From Pseudobdellovibrionaceae bacterium (GTDB lineage: Bacteria; Bdellovibrionota; Bdellovibrionia; Bdellovibrionales; UBA1609), in NCBI GenBank assembly GCA_026712605.1, contig JAPORL010000219.1, forward strand, positions 1-8,239: a DNA stretch of 8,239 nucleotides. Direction: 5' to 3'. Below are positions 6,374 to 8,239 of this stretch, one piece after another. The notes below the pieces were generated by a model. The model did no database searches. It saw only the letters and a program-made list of their open reading frames with translations, and was not told the DNA's origin. Numbering within the stretch: position 1 is the stretch's first letter; every line of letters starts with the position of its first letter. Position numbers and translations under genes: made by a program.

Positions 6374-7732
6374 ATGGAAAATAAAATTCCTCTTCTTTTT
6401 TCTGAAAAGGTTATTTTAGCCGCTAAGTCCTATAGTTTATCAGCAGACCCTTTTGTTGGATTGATAACAAGCTATTTAAAATCTTTTGTTGATATCAATC
6501 AACTCAACTTAGCCTATCAAAAGATAACAAAAGCTCATACTAGCTTTAATTTATATTTTAAAAGAACAGAAGATTCTATAAATTTTGAAAAAGAAAAACT
6601 AGTTCCCTCTTCTTCAGATATAAAAATTTTTACAAATAAAAAAAGCCTTCTCTTATGGCAAAAAACCCCTCTTTCAGACTTTCCATTACAAGAAATGGCT
6701 TTTTATAAAAGCTTTTTTCACAGAAGGTTATTTTTTAAATTTCATCATCTTATTTTAGATGGACGCTCTGTATTTCATTTTTTTAATGATTTAAGTGAAA
6801 TTTATCTTAAATTATCTTCTTTAAATCAAACTCAGTTGAGTCAATCTAATAACAATCAGATGAGCTCTTCTAAATCCTCTCTTAAAAACTTGCAAATACA
6901 AAAAGAAAATGAGTTTAAAACTTATAAAAAAGTTATGGAATCCTTTGCGATTGAAGAAAAAACAAACCAAGCTCAAAAAATTAATTTTTGGAAAAATCAA
7001 ATAAGAAATTTTAAAAAAGAAGATAAAAGTTCAGACAATCAAATTCCTAAATGTGCAGGAATGAGAGAGCAAAACATAAAAGAACAAACCGAGTTTCAAA
7101 CTGATTTTAAAGAGCTTTTAACCAATTCTAAAAAACATAATTTTCATATTAAATTAAACCCTTTGGATTTAAAAAAATTAGCTCAAATTCAGAAAAAAAC
7201 AGATATAAAACTGCCTTATATTTTATTTTCAATCTACTCAAAATCTCTTAAAGAAACTTTTAAAATCAATAATTTGATTTTAAAAATTGCTTTTTCTGCT
7301 CGTGATCATTTAACAGAAGTTAAAGAAAAAAAAGTGATTGCAAGTTTGAGTCGCAGTATGCCTCTTTTTATTCCAAATAAAGAAATTTTAATTACAGAAC
7401 AAGCTTTAAATTTACAAAAACAAATCAAACAGATTAAAAAATTTCTTATTTTAGATAAAGCTCCCTTAGATTTTAATGAACTAAAAAGCTATTCTAAATT
7501 GAAAGATCAGTTTTTAAATTTTTCTATAAGCTATATACTTTATAAAGAAAAAAACTTTATAGGCAAGTTCAAAAGTTTTTCCTATCAAAGTTTTTTTTTA
7601 GATTTAAGTTTATTTCTCATTTTAACAGAGAAAGATTTTTCATTAAGTTTTTCCTACAATCCTTATAAATTCTCTAAACCAGAGCTTAAAAAACTGTCTA
7701 AAGAGTTTTCAAAACAAATTAAACTTCTATAG
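6374..7732 (+). CDS. Stand-alone condensation-domain protein (NRPS C-domain superfamily)
   Basis: A single-domain member of the chloramphenicol-acetyltransferase-like condensation superfamily. It probably joins a carrier-bound acyl or aminoacyl group to an amine or alcohol, as the free-standing VibH does in vibriobactin synthesis. The active-site motif is complete: FHHLILDGRS (123-132) with His124, catalytic His125, Asp129 and Gly130. KINFWKNQI (202-210) matches the YW region after the first half. LKIAFSARDH (303-312) with the following SRSMPLFI (326-333) matches the latch region near motif C5. The length of 452 residues suits one condensation domain. There is a Ser/Asn/Gln-rich stretch at 148-170. 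Residues 221-232 (DNQIPKCAGMRE) look like a translated palindromic repeat. The start ATG has only a weak AAAG upstream. It is transcribed away from the synthetase over a short shared spacer, so it very likely works with it. The acceptor and donor are unknown. Confidence 0.85.
   Translation: MENKIPLLFSEKVILAAKSYSLSADPFVGLITSYLKSFVDINQLNLAYQKITKAHTSFNLYFKRTEDSINFEKEKLVPSSSDIKIFTNKKSLLLWQKTPLSDFPLQEMAFYKSFFHRRLFFKFHHLILDGRSVFHFFNDLSEIYLKLSSLNQTQLSQSNNNQMSSSKSSLKNLQIQKENEFKTYKKVMESFAIEEKTNQAQKINFWKNQIRNFKKEDKSSDNQIPKCAGMREQNIKEQTEFQTDFKELLTNSKKHNFHIKLNPLDLKKLAQIQKKTDIKLPYILFSIYSKSLKETFKINNLILKIAFSARDHLTEVKEKKVIASLSRSMPLFIPNKEILITEQALNLQKQIKQIKKFLILDKAPLDFNELKSYSKLKDQFLNFSISYILYKEKNFIGKFKSFSYQSFFLDLSLFLILTEKDFSLSFSYNPYKFSKPELKKLSKEFSKQIKLL
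7031..7070. repeat. Degenerate palindromic repeat translated in frame inside the condensation gene
   Basis: ATTCCT (7043-7048) and AGGAAT (7057-7062) form a 6-bp inverted repeat around 8 bases, within a segment translated as DNQIPKCAGMRE. The IPxxAGM signature is the usual translation of ATTCC...GGAATG repeats that turn up in proteobacterial genes. It sits in a non-conserved linker just after the FWKNQI segment. The sequence has drifted from the canonical form, so this is an older or weaker case than the copy in the synthetase gene. Confidence 0.45.
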
Positions 7733-7959
7733 TGATTCTGTTTTAAATTTTCTTATTTTATCTTTTTTTAAAGCTTAAGGGAATTATACTTAACAGCAAA
7801 AATAATAAGCCATTAAAAAATCTTTAGGCTTATCAAGATAATTTTAGAGGATTATTCCTAATAATATATACAAGTTCTCGTGTCTATAAAATAAATTTAA
7901 TGGAATTAAGTTTATTAACTAAATGCATATTATTTGATACTAACTTTTGGATCTGAATT
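7733..7959. other. Gene-free AT-rich spacer between convergent genes
   Basis: No open frame of note lies here. The two flanking genes converge on this spacer, so it should contain their 3' ends. A T-rich run follows the condensation gene (7741-7771) without a clear stem before it. A short AT-only inverted repeat, ATTATT (7851-7856) with AATAAT (7860-7865), is probably chance. The one better structure is the hairpin at 7805-7833, listed separately. Confidence 0.5.
7798..7833 (-). terminator. Candidate terminator of the ankyrin-repeat gene
   Basis: On the minus strand ATAAGCC (7833-7827) pairs perfectly with GGCTTAT (7811-7805) over a 15-base loop. After TA it is followed by five Ts (7802-7798). 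The stem is short and the loop long, but it is the most GC-rich stem in this spacer and is correctly placed about 130 bases after the ankyrin gene stop. Confidence 0.35.
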
Positions 7960-8239
7960 TTATATATTAAATTTTAATTGACATTCTTTTTCTTTTAATT
8001 CTTTAATTTTTTCTTGAAGCGCAGTAAAATCATTAAAAACAGGACTTAAATCAAAAACCGTTAGTCCTTGTTTGTTTCTAGTCATGGGATCAGCTCCATA
8101 AACTAATAGCCGCTCTATGATTTTAAAATCTTCAGAAAGAACGGCTTTTATGAAAGGGGTTTGATCATAATTATCCAGAATATTAGGATCAGCTCCATAA
8201 AGTAATAGCAACATTACCACTGAATAGTTTTTAAGAGAG
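7960..8239 (-). CDS. Ankyrin-repeat protein, C-terminal part (5' end beyond the window)
   Basis: The frame is open from the window edge to the TAA at 7962-7960, so only the C-terminal part, about 92 residues, is seen. The GTG at 8220 is not a likely real start, because in-frame codons upstream (SLKNYS) continue the repeat fold. One repeat tail ends LLLLYGADPNILD. A full repeat follows (NYDQTPFIKAVLSEDFKIIE, then RLLVYGADPMTRN), then a degenerate capping repeat beginning KQGLTVFDL. A charged helix near the C-terminus holds EKIKELKEKE. Ankyrin repeats mediate protein-protein contacts, and in host-associated bacteria such proteins are often effectors; that role is not shown here. No link to the biosynthetic genes is evident. 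Confidence 0.85.
   Translation of the reverse strand, partial: SLKNYSVVMLLLLYGADPNILDNYDQTPFIKAVLSEDFKIIERLLVYGADPMTRNKQGLTVFDLSPVFNDFTALQEKIKELKEKECQLKFNI
8087..8209. repeat. 24-base direct repeats spaced one ankyrin unit apart
   Basis: The 24-base stretch at 8087-8110, which begins GGATCAGCTCCATAAA, recurs at 8186-8209 with one changed base. The copies are 99 bases apart, exactly 33 codons, the length of one ankyrin repeat. They encode the LL(V/L)YGADP segment of successive repeats. Confidence 0.7.

Overview
The window is very AT-rich, with many A/T homopolymer runs and lysine-, asparagine-, isoleucine- and phenylalanine-rich proteins. It carries a short biosynthetic cluster next to an ankyrin-repeat gene and to palindromic repeats of the ATTCCCG...CGGGAAT type, two of them translated in frame. 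This mix suggests an AT-rich, probably host-associated proteobacterium (Legionellales-like, or Rickettsiales/Holosporales-like). The sequence alone does not decide between these, and no phylogenetic marker is present.

Left part (1-1270): a two-gene leftward operon encodes a small multispanning membrane protein of the DUF3429 type and, with a 4-base ATGA overlap, a C-factor/CsgA-like short-chain dehydrogenase. A good sigma70-like promoter (TTGAAA, 18 bases, TATAAT) lies just upstream, and its -35 box sits in one arm of a 13-bp inverted repeat.

Spacer (about 1228-1556): a gene-free stretch filled with consecutive inverted repeats. They are a 13-bp pair, a bulged hairpin, and a perfect 27-bp inverted repeat that encloses a further hairpin. 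A 14-base direct repeat also recurs there. It is either a mobile palindromic element or a structured RNA / 3'-end element.

Centre (1557-7732): the main interest. A leftward pair, coupled by another ATGA overlap, encodes a 1198-residue nonribosomal peptide synthetase (adenylation - thiolation - condensation) and a 378-residue Rossmann protein. The Rossmann protein aligns by eye with cyanobacterial long-chain acyl-ACP reductase (AAR), including its catalytic cysteine. Divergently, across 87 bases, a rightward gene encodes a stand-alone condensation-domain protein with an intact HHxxxDG motif. I infer a minimal pathway: the A domain loads an acid onto the carrier, one or both condensation domains form an amide or ester, and the AAR-like enzyme may release or supply an aldehyde by reducing a thioester. 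The A domain appears to lack the aspartate that holds alpha-amino groups. No thioesterase, terminal reductase domain, MbtH protein, phosphopantetheinyl transferase or exporter is visible in the window. Palindromic repeats are embedded in frame in both the synthetase and the stand-alone condensation gene.

Right edge (7733-8239): a gene-free AT-rich spacer with a possible leftward terminator, then the 3' end of an ankyrin-repeat gene that runs off the window.
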